From Chara braunii (taxonomy: Eukaryota > Streptophyta > Charophyceae > Charales > Characeae): a stretch of DNA of 25,997 nucleotides. This document shows, piece by piece, positions 1-11,119 of the stretch; the stretch's first letter is position 1, and each line of letters starts with the position of its first letter. The notes below the pieces were generated by a model that had not been told where the DNA came from, ran no database searches, and saw nothing but the letters and a program-made list of their open reading frames with translations. The stretch is taken from positions 929,095 through 955,091 of the forward strand of contig BFEA01000267.1 of NCBI GenBank assembly GCA_003427395.1, given 5' to 3'. Made by a program: the position numbers and the translations under genes.

Positions 1-782
1 CAGACCAACGAATTTCTGAAGTATAAATCAAGAGGCAGCGCCCAGCCATTGATTCATTCCTGCGTGAGCCATGCGGAAGGGCTGCCACAGCGACTTGTGC
101 AAGGAGGTCTGCAGATGAGCCCGGAGGACGCAGTGGGCAAGAGAGGAGGAGTTAGCTTAGCGATAGGTTAGAGGCAGCCATAGCTGCCATAGCTGTAGTT
201 AGNAGTGAGTGTGTGTGTGTGCTCGAGTGTTAGAGTGATGCGTNTGGGATATCCAGGGTGATCCAGTGTATGTGAACAGTGAGATGTTTGGGCGCTGGAG
301 TCGCCATAGCCATTTGGGAGTGAACTCGTATCTGAAGCCATATCTCTGAGTTTGGAGTGGGCGCATGTCGCCAGTGTGCTGCGTTACTGTTTACATGTGT
401 GAAAAGTGTGTTTGAAAACGAATCTGATTGCATTGCGGTAAAACTTCCTCTCTCATAACCTGGTTTGGGGTCCGAATACTCACTTGGTCAAATTAACTTG
501 AGGTTTGCAATCGTCTGTGGTTGTGGTTATTTAACTGACCCATTGCTCGAATCCGGAAAGAACGTCGGCCCCGTGTGGATTGCCGAGAAGCGTTAGAATA
601 ACGAAAATTGGCCTCTCCGTTTAACAGGCATTGACCGTTTCCTCTAAGTTAATATTTGAATCCCTCCATTTTGCCCGTCTGAACGGCGGGTAGATTCACA
701 GTCCATAATTGTCTGCTTGAACCGCAACTAAGAAAGTCCAATGGAGCCTCCATCCAATTAGGAGGAGGATCGGATTCAAGAG
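1..782. other. Gene-free leader, probably LINE 5' UTR
   Basis: No convincing coding region is visible. Single unresolved bases sit at 203 and 244, and a short (GT)n run lies around 208-222. The last in-frame stop before LINE ORF1 is the TAG at 759-761. The stretch could be the LINE 5' untranslated region, but no second copy or target-site duplication is visible to fix the 5' end of the element. Confidence 0.4.
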
Positions 783-3245
783 ATGGTCCAAAAATGTTTC
801 GAAGACGGAATTCTACCGGAAGGATTGTCTCACGGGTCTTGTGTGATGGATGGACGAAGGGCAACGATTACTCTCGATCCCAAACTGGACGACATGGTTG
901 TAAAGTGGCTAAAAGAAAGGATCGTAGTTGTAATTTTCCAAGGGGATGCTAGGGATCTGCCGAACAGAATTACGGAAATGCTTATTCGCATTTACGAGGA
1001 TGGTTGGTTCGCCAACCCAGCCGTCAACCCGTCCTTGAAGAGGGGTAGAGTGAAGTCTGAGGGTGCTAGTGTGTTCTCATACGTGGCGACAACAAAGGAC
1101 ATTGCGGACTTTATGGTCCAAAAAGGCTCAGATATCATCGTATTTAAAGACCCTAATACCGCTGGGAGTCCCGACATAAGATACCAGGTCCAGATACCAG
1201 GTCCAGTTTCGCCGATGGGCCACAAAGAAGGAGCTGGATGATTTACGTGCTCAAGAAGCTGCCCGAAAGTTCTGGGTGACGGCCATAGGAGTTTCTCTTC
1301 GGGCCATGTTTCACTTACACTGGGCTGTGGAAACATCCATGGCAAAAATTCAACGAACGTATCCACCGCAGAAGGACGGTCACTTTCCCCTCCTAATGAA
1401 TGTCAAATTCGATCTCGCCCCAGAGGCAAGGAAAACTTGGAAAGAGAAACTCAAATTTGAAAAGGATGGAGAAATTTTCAAATTGAAGTTTGTCTCTCAG
1501 GCGACGGAATGGTGCAAGAAGTGTAAATGGTATTATCATACAGAAGATAGTACGGCATGCCCACGTCACCCACAGCACTACATGCACACACAGGGCGCCT
1601 CGTCGCGCTCAGGGGGGTGGGGGGGGAGTGCACCAGGGCAAAAGGCACAACATGCACCCGGTCCCTCCCGCTCCACAACTGGGCCGCCCTCGCCCCAGCC
1701 TGCACACCAATTCATCCATGCTCCATTGCCAGACGTTAACTTTGGCCCTGGTCCTCAACCAGCGGTCAATCCTACGCAGAAGTAGGGTCCCGTGCTCAGT
1801 CAGAATACTAAGCTGCCAAATGGTCCAGCGTCGGGTCCAACCTCACACAGGCTCCAGGGGGTGGTCCAACTCCCTACCGGAACATCACGAACGACCCCGA
1901 TTGGGTCAGCGACTGGTCCATCGAGCATTGCTACGGGAGCGGGTCTACGGTGGGCGCCCGGATGGTCCAGCGGGAACTTTGCTCCGGCCGGTGGCTTTGG
2001 AGGTGGGAGTTTTCCCACCTTTAAGAACAGCAGATTAAATCCAACATTCGAGCCAGAACCGCCTCCTCCAGGGGTTCCAGTGAATTCGCAACCGTTAAAC
2101 CCTCAACCACTGAACCTTCAGTCGGTGAATCTGCAGCCAGCTAACCTGCAGGCGGCAAACACTGTGCCAGGTGCGCAGGTCCCAACATGACCTCAACCTT
2201 CCAACCTGCAAAGTCCATCAGGCACGCAATCTCCAGCCTCATCCCAGAAGAGGACACGTAAAAGTACGAGTGGGCCTTCTTCTGCTACAAGACCAGATCA
2301 TCTCAAGGTGGCCGCCCTCCGGGTTCTCCAAGATCAGCATTAAATACAGCTAGTCAGCCTTTCTGTGGAATGGGGACTCACACAGCAGGAACAACTCAAC
2401 AGGCACAGGGTTTGGGGACAGGAGTGGTCTCAAGCGGTCAGGGGGCAGCGAGTGTCCAGGAAGCACATGTCTCATTGGATCATCTCTCACTCAGAGGTTG
2501 CAAACTGCCCATGAAACAAAGACGCACACAAGTCGATGGACTGGGGGAGGAAAAATCATCCAGGTCATTTAGTTTTTCGGATGGGGAGTCTTCAACCTCC
2601 TTTATCCTGCCCGCATCTGAGATGCTTTGGAGTCTGAGTCAAGATCAGGGGAAAGAACCAGACTTGGAAAATAGGTCAGGAATGGCGTCGATTCCCAAAG
2701 AGTCTACCATGGCACCGAAGAGAGTTGTTCCAGTTATTTGCATCCCTGACACACAAGGTGCTTTAGTGATGGGGTTTGACATGGGGGATAGAAGTGTGGG
2801 GTTGGCTTCATTTCCTACTGACGCTCCACCTAACAACGAGTTCATTCCGGAATGTGTCAAGGGTCTGCTGAAAAACAGATTTCCTTGCCGCATAGTGCCA
2901 AATGTCACCATGGGCAGGGCAGTTTGTCAGCATCCAACAGGTGTATGTCATCATTCGTATGTCCCGTTTGTGGATCTCCGTCTTCCCCCAGACACTTTCC
3001 CTGTTCTCAAGAACGAAGGGGTTGTCTGGGTCCCGAGGAGGTGGTTTGACAGAAAGGATAATCCGAACCTGGCTGGAATCCACTTGGAAGATGGCATGTG
3101 GGCAGACTTTGTGGCGAAATGCAACCTGAAGCTAAAGGGCAGAAATCTCTCATCTCCTTTTTTTCGTGACAGTCTCACTACACCGTGGGCTGTTCCACAA
3201 GATTCGTCTGAGGCGGGTACAACAGAAAATTCCCATGAGAAATGA
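783..3245 (+). pseudogene. LINE ORF1, gag-like RNA-binding protein (broken)
   Basis: ORF1 proteins bind LINE RNA to form the retrotransposition particle. The N-terminal part (783 to about 1480) resembles the plant DUF4283/RRM-like gag domain by position and pattern. A cysteine/histidine knuckle follows at 1513-1560 (C-X2-C-X4-H-X6-C; the usual retroviral spacing is C-X2-C-X4-H-X4-C). Next comes a Gly/Pro/Ser-rich linker, including repeated NLQ/QPLN motifs around 2085-2160. A well-conserved-looking C-terminal domain I cannot name fills about 2700-3210. The start at ATG 783 follows an in-frame TAG at 759. Lesions are a +13 tandem duplication at 1181-1206 (frame change), TAG at 1783-1785, TGA at 2188-2190 and a frameshift near 2280-2300. 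The final eight residues and the stop come from an inserted MITE beginning at 3220. Confidence 0.85.
1181..1206 (+). repeat. 13-bp tandem duplication causing a frameshift in ORF1
   Basis: ATACCAGGTCCAG occurs twice back to back, at 1181-1193 and 1194-1206. The second copy adds 13 bases, so the frame moves from that of 783 to that of 1276. Ignoring one copy makes the two coding blocks continuous, so this is a slippage or repair duplication after insertion. Confidence 0.92.
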
Positions 3246-3740
3246 AAGTTGAAAAACCATTCCATAAAAAAAAAATCCTTCATATTTATAAATTATCATT
3301 CCAATGTTCGTCCAATTCTAAAATTTTCAATTTAATTTGACAAGTTCCCGTCTAAATATGAGTTTTCCCTTCCAACTACATCTATTTGTTCAAGATGGAA
3401 TGAAAGTCTGGACGATTTTATGAAATGTTTTAATTAGACTTTCATTCTACTACAACAAATATCGTTTAATTTAGATTGGATTAACCTATTTATGACTGAA
3501 AATCCTTACTTAGAATGAAAGTCCAATTAAAATATTTCATGAACTCATCAAGACTTTCATTCCATCTCTAGCATGCAGTTCAAATAAGAAGGGATACCCC
3601 ATTCTTGGAAGAAAAGTTTTCAAGTAAGACGGATAATTTTAAAATTGGAATGACATTTTTTAAGATGGAATGAAAATTTGGAATTTAGAATGTAATTTTA
3701 CTCTAGAATGATTATTTAATTCTGGAAAAATTTTCTGTTG
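3220..3740. mobile_element. Fold-back MITE, copy A (521 bp, complete)
   Basis: The ends are perfect 12-bp inverted repeats, CAACAGAAAATT at 3220-3231 and its complement at 3729-3740. They are flanked by TA (3218-3219 and 3741-3742). The whole element is an imperfect inverted repeat. Its inner arms, 3394-3447 and 3513-3566, match at 48 of 54 positions around a 65-nt loop. It has no coding capacity and is AT-rich. Two more copies lie at 20644 and 22935, and the third, without its own insertion, is also exactly 521 bp. A TA duplication would suit a Tc1/mariner-type parent, but the other copies show TT, so the superfamily is open. Confidence 0.9.
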
Positions 3741-3815
3741 TAGAAGGAGGAAAACCCTAGCAGGAGCAAGGGGGACTGCTCTGCTCCATAAACATAAGGA
3801 CCAATCTCATGACAC

Positions 3816-6800
3816 ATGAATGCGTTTTCTCTGGCTTCATGGAATGTGAGGGGGTTGGGGGATAGCAATGGGAAGGAGAAAAGGGGTAGATTGAAGTCTT
3901 GGATTCAGTCTAAGAGAGTGCAGATCGTTTGTCTACAGGAAACAAAACTGAACTCGGAGAAGGTAGCAGCACTAGGCAGGTGGTGGGATGGCCCACAGCT
4001 GTGGGCCCCAGCGGACGGTACCAAAGGGGGTACTGCTATTCTGGTGCACAGGGATCTGGATTTCGAATGGATTGATGAATGTATCGACAATTGGGGTCGC
4101 TGGGTATGGGTAAAAGGAATCATTGCAGGGGAATCCTGGACAGTGATGTCCATCTATGTTCCCTCAGACAGACGGGAACGTCTGCATTTTTTGGTCGATC
4201 TGGGTGAGGTAATTCCAGATATGGATAACTTAGTTCTTGCCGGTGACTGAAACACTGTCTTAAACCCAGGAATAGACACAATTCGGATAAAAACAGGGGA
4301 TTCGTGAAAACCTCACAATCGAAGAAAACCTAACATTTCTTATAGAATGAAAAAGTAAAAGTCAAACTGTTATTTTTTACACAAAAAGAGAGCGTTTTTA
4401 ATCGTTTTGTGATAAAGGTGGCAAAAAATCAGGTGCAAAGTCTAGCGTTCCTCAAAATGTGCAAGAAAACCCTTCCTTGCAAAATGTTTCTATATGACTT
4501 TAAGTCATTCTCAGTAGATTGGCAAAAAAACAGAGTTCAAACAAGATAATTTTTAAGGATGACAAGGCAAACTTGAAAGATGTAAAAAAAAACGTGTTTT
4601 GGTGAATACTCGTTTATATGATTATAAGTCAGTTTCCGTAGTTAGGTAAAAGTCAAACTCTGCACAAAATAATTTATAGGACTATAAATCACTTTTGAAC
4701 TTAACGATAAAACCCTTATCAAAAAATATATGTCATTTAAAATAAGAATACAAACAACTTTTGCCTCGGAGACACCTTGCAATTCTTGGTCAAACATGAG
4801 TTTAAAATAAAAATATAGGGAAAAAATTAAAACAAATAATAAAAAATAATAAATTTGCCTATGTATGGGAAACCATGTTCAATCGAACGTATTCACGAAC
4901 ATGAGAATATGTTTGTGCGTTCGGAAAACCCCCGAATAAATTCATCGTGCTACACATCTTATAGGACTATAAACACAATTTTTTTGGATAACAAAAAATC
5001 ATGATATTTCAGTTCTTGAACATACGGTGCTTCACCAGGTCGTGATTTTCTATGAAAAAACCCGCAGTTTCCCTCGCCCCCACCATTAGTTCTGGAAAAT
5101 TAATTTTCTGTTTTTTCTTATGCGGATGTTTCACTTCACGTAGAATTTTGTTCCTGGAGGAGAGCTGAAAAACGTACTATCATAATCTTGAATAGATTTC
5201 ATGCAAACCTAACAATTCGTTTTGTTAGGTTTTCACGAACCCTATGTTTAAAACCAATCCGCATTGACGCAAGGATCCTAATGTCCTTCCTAGAGAAGAC
5301 GGATCTTGTGGACGCTTACCGAGTAACACACCCCAATGGCCATGGTTTTACTTGGCACCCTGCGAGCCGGAGGCCCACGCCCACTGGTTTTGTTAACGTA
5401 AATCATGCAAGTCAGCGCAGGATCGATATGGTTTTTGCTAGGGCAGCAGCCTGGGAATCTCTCCTCTCGGTGGAAGTGGATACACATCCTATGTCTAACC
5501 ATTACCCACTGCGGGTTCATTTTGCCCCGGGTCCGAGCGTTGACAGGGAAAGGGGATATTTTAGACATAATACAGAAAACTTGAGAGACCCGGGCATCTC
5601 TCATTGGGTTAGAGATCAGAGTGCAGCTTGGCAAAGGACCGATGGCTTGTTCTGGGTGAAAGGCGAGTGGTTCTCGACTGGCCTAAGGATCCTGTCTAAA
5701 GGTTTAGCGGTGCTGTCCATAATGAAAGCCTATCAGCGGAACAAAGAGGAACGTTTATGTAGACAAAAAATAGAGGAGGCGGAGGGTGAGATGGGGAAAC
5801 ATTTGGTCTCGGATGTCTTTTGGGCCAGAGAAAGAACACGCTGGGTGCTAATGTGGGAGGAAATTCAGGTTAGAAAGCAGAGATAGTGGCAGGATCGGTG
5901 CAGAATGCAGGGGATGTCAAAGTTGGATAACATGACCAAAGAGACATTTGCACTAGTCAAAAGACAATCGCCACAACACCGTATCATGAAAGAATTTGAA
6001 CATTCGTTCGACCCGAACCTTCGCAAGAGCTCTGAAACAGCCCGGATGTGTGACTTTGCAGTCACTTACTTTAGCGATATTCTGACATTCCGCAGACCAC
6101 AAGAGGAAGCGAACATGGACCTTTCACTGCAATCATCGTTCTGGGACTGCACAACGACACATATCCCTTGGGAGGGTAGGCTCGCCCTAGACAGACCCAT
6201 TACTATTGAAGAGCTGGCACATGCAGCTAGCAAAATGACCAGAGGCAAGACCCCTGGGGAAGATGGGCTACCAATTGAGTTCTTTGTGCAGTTTTGGGAC
6301 CTCTTCGGTAATGACCTCGTTCAAATTTACAACGAAGCATTGTTGGGCGTGAGACTTCCGACAAGTATGACAAAGGGGATCATAGCTCTCTTATATAAGA
6401 AACGTGATAAGAGCAATATTCGCAACTGACGCCCGATTTCACTCCTAAACACGGTGTACAAACAGTTGGCTAAATCGTTGGCGATCAGATTGGCGACCCA
6501 CCTCCCCTCTTTAGTGGGCGTAGATCAGGGGGCGTTTGTTAAGGGCAGGTTAATCCTAGAGAACATAGTTACGATAATCGAGTCTATGGAGATCATCACG
6601 GACGAGGCCTTGGATATGCGAGTTTTACTCCTGGACCTGGAAAAGGCCTATGATAGGGTTAGTTGGGCGTTTATCCTGACTACCCTTACGCATATGGGCC
6701 TAGGACCTAATTTTTGTAGTTGGGTAAAAGTGATGTACTTTCATGCGACCGCGTCAGTGATGATTAATGGAAGGATTTCAACACCATTCCCACTGACGCG

Positions 6801-9109
6801 CTCTCTCCGTTAAGGTTGCCCACTAGCGCCATTGGTGTTTGTGATACAAATGGACGTGTTGCTCAACAATATGAGGGGGAACCCGTACATTGTTGGATTG
6901 CAGATTCGTTCAATTGCAATTTAAAGGGAGTGCGCTAGCGGACGATCTAACTATAGTATCTAGGAATACACCTAGTTCCCTAACAGCGGTACGGGATACG
7001 TTGGCAGAATACTCTGTCCTCTGCGAAGCTCAAGTTAATTGGTCAAAGTCTGTGTATTTCTTGGCTGACCAGTTTGAGATATGCGTTGACTTTGGAATGA
7101 AAAAGATCCCCGTGGATGTTGCAGAAAGGTTCTTGGGCGTACAAGTCTCCCTACTGAACTGCGCTGAGATTAAAGATAAGATCTTGCTCGCCAAGGTGGA
7201 ACAGAGAATCTCAAAATGGAAAACTGTCTACGACCTCTCTCTTTTTGGCAGGGCACTGATTGTGAATGCATCCGTGTTTGCACAACTATGGTATACGGGA
7301 ACAGTCAAGCCACTTGGGAGTAGGACCGCACAAGCGGTTAGATCATTGGCTTCAAAATATATCTGGAAGCCGGAAGCGGAGGATGGCCAAGGGCACATGT
7401 CCAAACTATCTTGGGACAAGCTCACAACTACTAAAGACGAAGGGGGTCTAGAAGTGTTGGATCCCGTGCGTCAGAACAAGGCACTGCTTTGCAAATGGCC
7501 TGTCAAAGCCATGCAAGACACTGAGTGACGCAGTTGGGTTGCACTGGCAGAATACATTTTAGCAAAGGATTGGGGTCTGAACAACAGGGATGATGTATGG
7601 CTGCTGATGACAACTTCGGCTTACTACCAGAGACGCAGAATGAAATTGGCCTGTTGGCAGGGGATGCTCCATGCCTGGCGTACGATGGCTCCACACCCGC
7701 TTCGACCACCACAATCGAGGGATGAAGTACTTCGTCAACCCTTGTTCGAGAATGAGTACATCAAGAATCAGGAGGGACTGACGTTTCCTATCTCAGGCAG
7801 GGGGAGTCTTGGGAGAGCATGGGTGGAAAGAGGGGTGTTGCGCGCGGAGGACCTTTGGGATGACTTGCGAGGTACTTGGAGGAGCGTCGAGGAACTGAAG
7901 GGCAAATTGGGAAAGTTGTGGCATGTGGAAAGGAGGAGGGAAACTCTGATTCAGGCTGTACCGGAGGTATGGAAACAGTTGTTGAGAAAGCAAGTTATGA
8001 AAGGGAGGTGGTACGGTCCTGCTCTTAGCCTGGGAGGGGAGAGGCAAATATGCAAAGTCGTGGCGCAAGGAAAGATGAAAGTTTGGGAGAGACAGGTGGA
8101 GGAAGGTATTACCAGCAACTCGTTAGTCTTCAAGGAAGAGCGCGATGCCTCAAGTTTTGGTTTGATGGAGGAAGTCAGAACGTTCATGCAGTTCTCAGCA
8201 GCCGGCACGCCTCAACCGGTCCTAATCATGGAAGGTATGCCAATCAGACATATGAGAGTGGACATCGGCCTGTATGGATGGCCTAAGGCAAGTGGTCACC
8301 CTACAATCTGTCAATACTCCCCCAAATTGGGAATGGCCATACAACATCATAGTGGGAGCTCCTCAGCCAAGATATCTGAGGCTCTACCTGTATCATGTAC
8401 AGGCTCATCACTGACCACTGAGTATTACAATGATAAGTGGAAGGTTTGCAGAACGTTGCCCAATAAGAAAGCTTCGGTAGTTGTGTGGTTGATAACCCAC
8501 GCAACGCCCCTCGACGCAGTCTCGCTATTCACAAGAGGTATGGAGGTAGAAGTGAGGAGTGTGAGATGTCACATGCAACCAGAAGACGCTGTACATCTGT
8601 GGGGCACTTGTCCTCTCTCCTTCCGCATCTAGAGATGGTGGGCTCACCATTGGAAAGCACTTGGTGGACCAGAGGAGGTGGAATGGGATTTGGGATGGGC
8701 ATTATTGGGTCAACTCAAACATCCCCTGGTCAGTGGGAAAGGCTGGGGTTATGTGGCAACGACAGTACGATCCCTGGTGATTTGGTGGATTTGGAAGGAG
8801 AGAAACTCAGTGTTGTTCCAACCGAAGTATTACTCGGATCTAGCCCTGAAGAACGGGATGAAGGCGATGCTCAGATACATGATTCTCGTGGATTGGAGGA
8901 ACAAAGTCATGTCGAAAACAGGAGCAGGTTGGTTCAGAGCAAGACTATGGTTCCTTCGCTCTTGGGCAAAGAAGAACAGACTGGTGGCGGTTTCGGCCAC
9001 AGCAGGGAAACTGGTTTGGTCTCCGTACAGGCCATCGCTAAGATCGGTGAACGTTATTATTTTCCACCCGAGACAAGGTGTTCAGGATTCGAGGGTGCTG
9101 GTTTTGTAA
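3816..9109 (+). pseudogene. LINE ORF2: endonuclease, reverse transcriptase, C-terminal zinc-finger region (broken)
   Basis: The enzyme would nick target DNA and copy LINE RNA into it. The endonuclease (3816 to about 5540) shows WNVRGL, QETK, a GD-stop-N in place of GDWN/GDFN, RRIDMVF, and SNH where SDH is expected (Asn codon at 5497-5499), so a catalytic Asp is lost. The reverse transcriptase (about 6200-7100) shows RPISLLN, motif A DLEKAYDRVSW (catalytic Asp codon 6634-6636), GCPLAP and LADD (Asp codons 6941-6946). A zf-RVT-like stretch lies near 8430-8620, then a Trp-rich tail. Stops are at 4248 (TGA), 5884 (TAG), 6427 (TGA), 6811 (TAA), 7526 (TGA) and 8630 (TAG). One frameshift lies between about 6830 and 6940. 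A TIR element interrupts the endonuclease. No RNase H domain is seen. Confidence 0.95.
4289..5255. mobile_element. Non-autonomous TIR DNA element inside the LINE endonuclease
   Basis: AT-rich non-coding DNA splits the endonuclease. Its inverted ends share the core TTCGTGAAAACCT (4301-4313 on the left, complement near 5227-5239 on the right), with weaker matching outward for about 15 more bases. Flanks AATTCGGAT (4280-4288) and AATCCGCAT (5256-5264) agree at 7 of 9 positions. Removing 976 bases puts the two coding halves back in one frame, which supports these ends to within a few bases. A 9-bp duplication would suit a Mutator-like element, but that is inference. Inside are four degenerate copies of a TATAGGACTATAA-like motif near 4491, 4614, 4676 and 4960. 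A hairpin with an 11-bp stem (5205-5215 with 5222-5232) sits next to the right end. Confidence 0.75.
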
Positions 9110-10400
9110 TTATTGATAACCACTTTCCCCCCCACTCTTTATTATTGCCTTTTAACGAACTGATTGTCATCCCGTAGTCGGCAGTAGCGCCCCACATCGA
9201 TTGTCACCACACGAAGCGTTATCGTAAGAAGGGGTTCCACTACCGGACATGTGACGAGGACGAACACAAGGAAAGAGCGACCAGGCTGAGGCCATCCACG
9301 TCGGATTCCGAACTCTATAGCGAACAGCACTGGGACTTAATTTGAAAACGAGATCCCACGTGCGTGCCTCGCCTTTCCGTTCGAAAAGACGACGAGTAGC
9401 CCGCATGGAGGTGCAAAGATACTTTTTGGATTAAGCAAACATTTAAAAACAGCACGCACCATTTCTTTCCTGCGCAACTATGGTCCTTCCTCACTAAAAC
9501 CGGAATCGCACGGGGCTTTCCGCTCCATCTGAGGCCCCACACTCAATATTCCCAAAAATCCTTGGCAAACCCCATTTCGCTGATCTTTTAGGGCCTATTC
9601 CGCACAACTTATCACTCCGACCGAAAGACAGCACAGGGCATGAGGTTGAACGTCACAAATACGCTCCAACATAGCTCAAGGAATGGGCTTGATGGGTGTC
9701 AAACTGGTAGAGTGGGCAACCACAAAACATGTCCCGTACTCCTAAGGGTTTATGCATAATCTACCTTGAAGGGTCCAACAGCTAGAAGTACCGGTGTTGG
9801 CCGACCGAAGTCAATTGGCCACCCAAAATGGGACGATTTCGAGCTTAGGCTGATCGGATGGTAGAGTTTGAAGATTTCACATTAAGGAATGAGCAGCCGA
9901 AAAAAAGGGCGCTGGGTCGCCTCCGTTTTTTGTCCGTCGCCTCCTTGAATTGAGCATCGGGTGAGAGGGTCGTAGTAGTCGTAGTAGTCGATAGTCTTAC
10001 AGATAATTTTGGAGCATTTGATTTCACCTAATTTGACCCCTATATGACAAATCTCTTTGGGTCAATGCGTGATAGATGTGTCCCCACATGCGATTTTGTA
10101 TGCTGACATGTGGGTTCGGATTTTGTACGTATCTTTGCTTGCTATTTCAAAGTTACTTTAAATTTCTTGTTTCGTCTTTCTTTTCAGTGTTTTCACTAAG
10201 GACTTAGAAATTCTGTTTAATAAAATTTGTGATTACTGTTTGATTTACTTATCAGATTATGTTCCCTAATTCGTCCTAAGCCCAATTGCTGTCCTAATGA
10301 CCCCTATTACCCCCTTGATTATCTCTACAAAAATGGAGATAAAAAAATACGGAATTTTTTGCTCCTATGTTGAGCTTGCTAAATAACTATTTTTGAGGGG
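9110..10400. other. No gene seen; probable LINE 3' flank
   Basis: The first part may be LINE 3' untranslated sequence, but I see no poly(A) tail or target duplication that ends the element. A short GTAGTC repeat lies at about 9970-9990. Open frames are short and show no recognisable domain. Confidence 0.4.
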
Positions 10401-11050
10401 ACGAACTGGTGTCGTTTCACCGCTGGATGACTCAAAGAATCGGCATGGTGTTTCAGTGGGCATTACGCTCACATTTGGAGATAGAAGACTCCAGTTTGCA
10501 CTATGAGTGGGCTACCAGAACAGCATCTAAGTACCTGAAGGTGCATGAGAACGAAAGTTTCTACACCACAATCAGCAAAGATTCAACATTGGCAGTACCT
10601 GAAGTTTGCACTATGTTTTTTCAGACCACAAAGGTAGGTGGCCTCTTCTGTCAGGACAACCATTGGCTGCCGCTGCCAGCAATCACCGCGGGTCTGGTCC
10701 TTGGCCTCTACAACACCCTGGGCTTTAAACCACCAGTACTTCCAAGAGTAATGCCCGTTAATGCGCCAAATTCATCCAACGAGAAACGTTTCTACTCTAT
10801 TTTTTTCTGCGGCCGATAGCTGGGCCAAGTACTGGTGGTTAAAAAAAAAGAAAAAACAGAAGGACCACACCAGGGTCACTAGTTCCAACAGACTGGAGTA
10901 TGATCTAAAACTGGTTGATTTTGGTGATCATAGAAGCCACTGCAAAAGACAACCGAAAATGGGTCACCAAGGCAGAAATCATTAGCTGCTGAGGAGGGGT
11001 TAACATTCAAGTTTCATCCACTTCAAAATCATGGGATTGTCGGCAAGTGT
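10401..11050. other. Unrecognised stretch with a 136-codon open frame
   Basis: A + strand frame is open from 10409 to 10819 but begins with GTG. It shows no motif, membrane pattern or repeat that I recognise. An AGTTTGCACTATG motif appears twice, near 10493 and 10603, suggesting local duplication. I treat the stretch as non-coding or a relic. Confidence 0.3.
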
Positions 11051-11060
11051 CGCGGGGTCG

Positions 11061-11071
11061 TGGCCGAGTGG
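11061..11071 (+). promoter_or_regulatory. Pol III A-box-like motif (possible tRNA/SINE relic)
   Basis: TGGCCGAGTGG matches the A-box consensus of tRNA-Leu and tRNA-Ser type genes. A GGGTCGTGGCCGAGTGG context resembles the 5' half of such a tRNA. No B box lies at the normal distance; the nearest GGGTCGAAATCC is near 11357, too far away. A decayed tRNA or tRNA-derived SINE head is possible, but chance is not excluded. Confidence 0.25.
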
Positions 11072-11119
11072 ATCGGCACACCTGACGCAGATCTAAGCTG
11101 GGTCCTCAGAAGTTAGGGC

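Larger units (their letters stand above)
783..9109 (+). mobile_element. Decayed two-ORF LINE (plant L1-like non-LTR retrotransposon)
   Basis: A gag-like ORF1 is followed by an ORF2 with an apurinic-type endonuclease, a reverse transcriptase and a C-terminal cysteine/histidine region. This is the organisation of plant L1-like LINEs. Coordinates cover only the coding part, because neither the true 5' end, a poly(A) tail nor flanking duplications could be identified. Two later DNA-element insertions lie inside (3220-3740 and about 4289-5255). Without them and their target duplications, ORF2 would be about 1,440 codons, a normal plant LINE length. The copy cannot be autonomous because both ORFs are broken many times. 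Confidence 0.93.

Noticed and set aside
783-3245. Host gene for the ORF1 region
   Set aside because: Knuckle, linker and position directly before a LINE ORF2, with the inferred stop-start overlap, point to a LINE ORF1.
3816-9109. TGA read as Trp (alternative genetic code) in LINE ORF2
   Set aside because: TAG and TAA also interrupt the same frame, there are frameshifts and a catalytic-site change, and the VIT exon needs no recoding. Decay explains it better.
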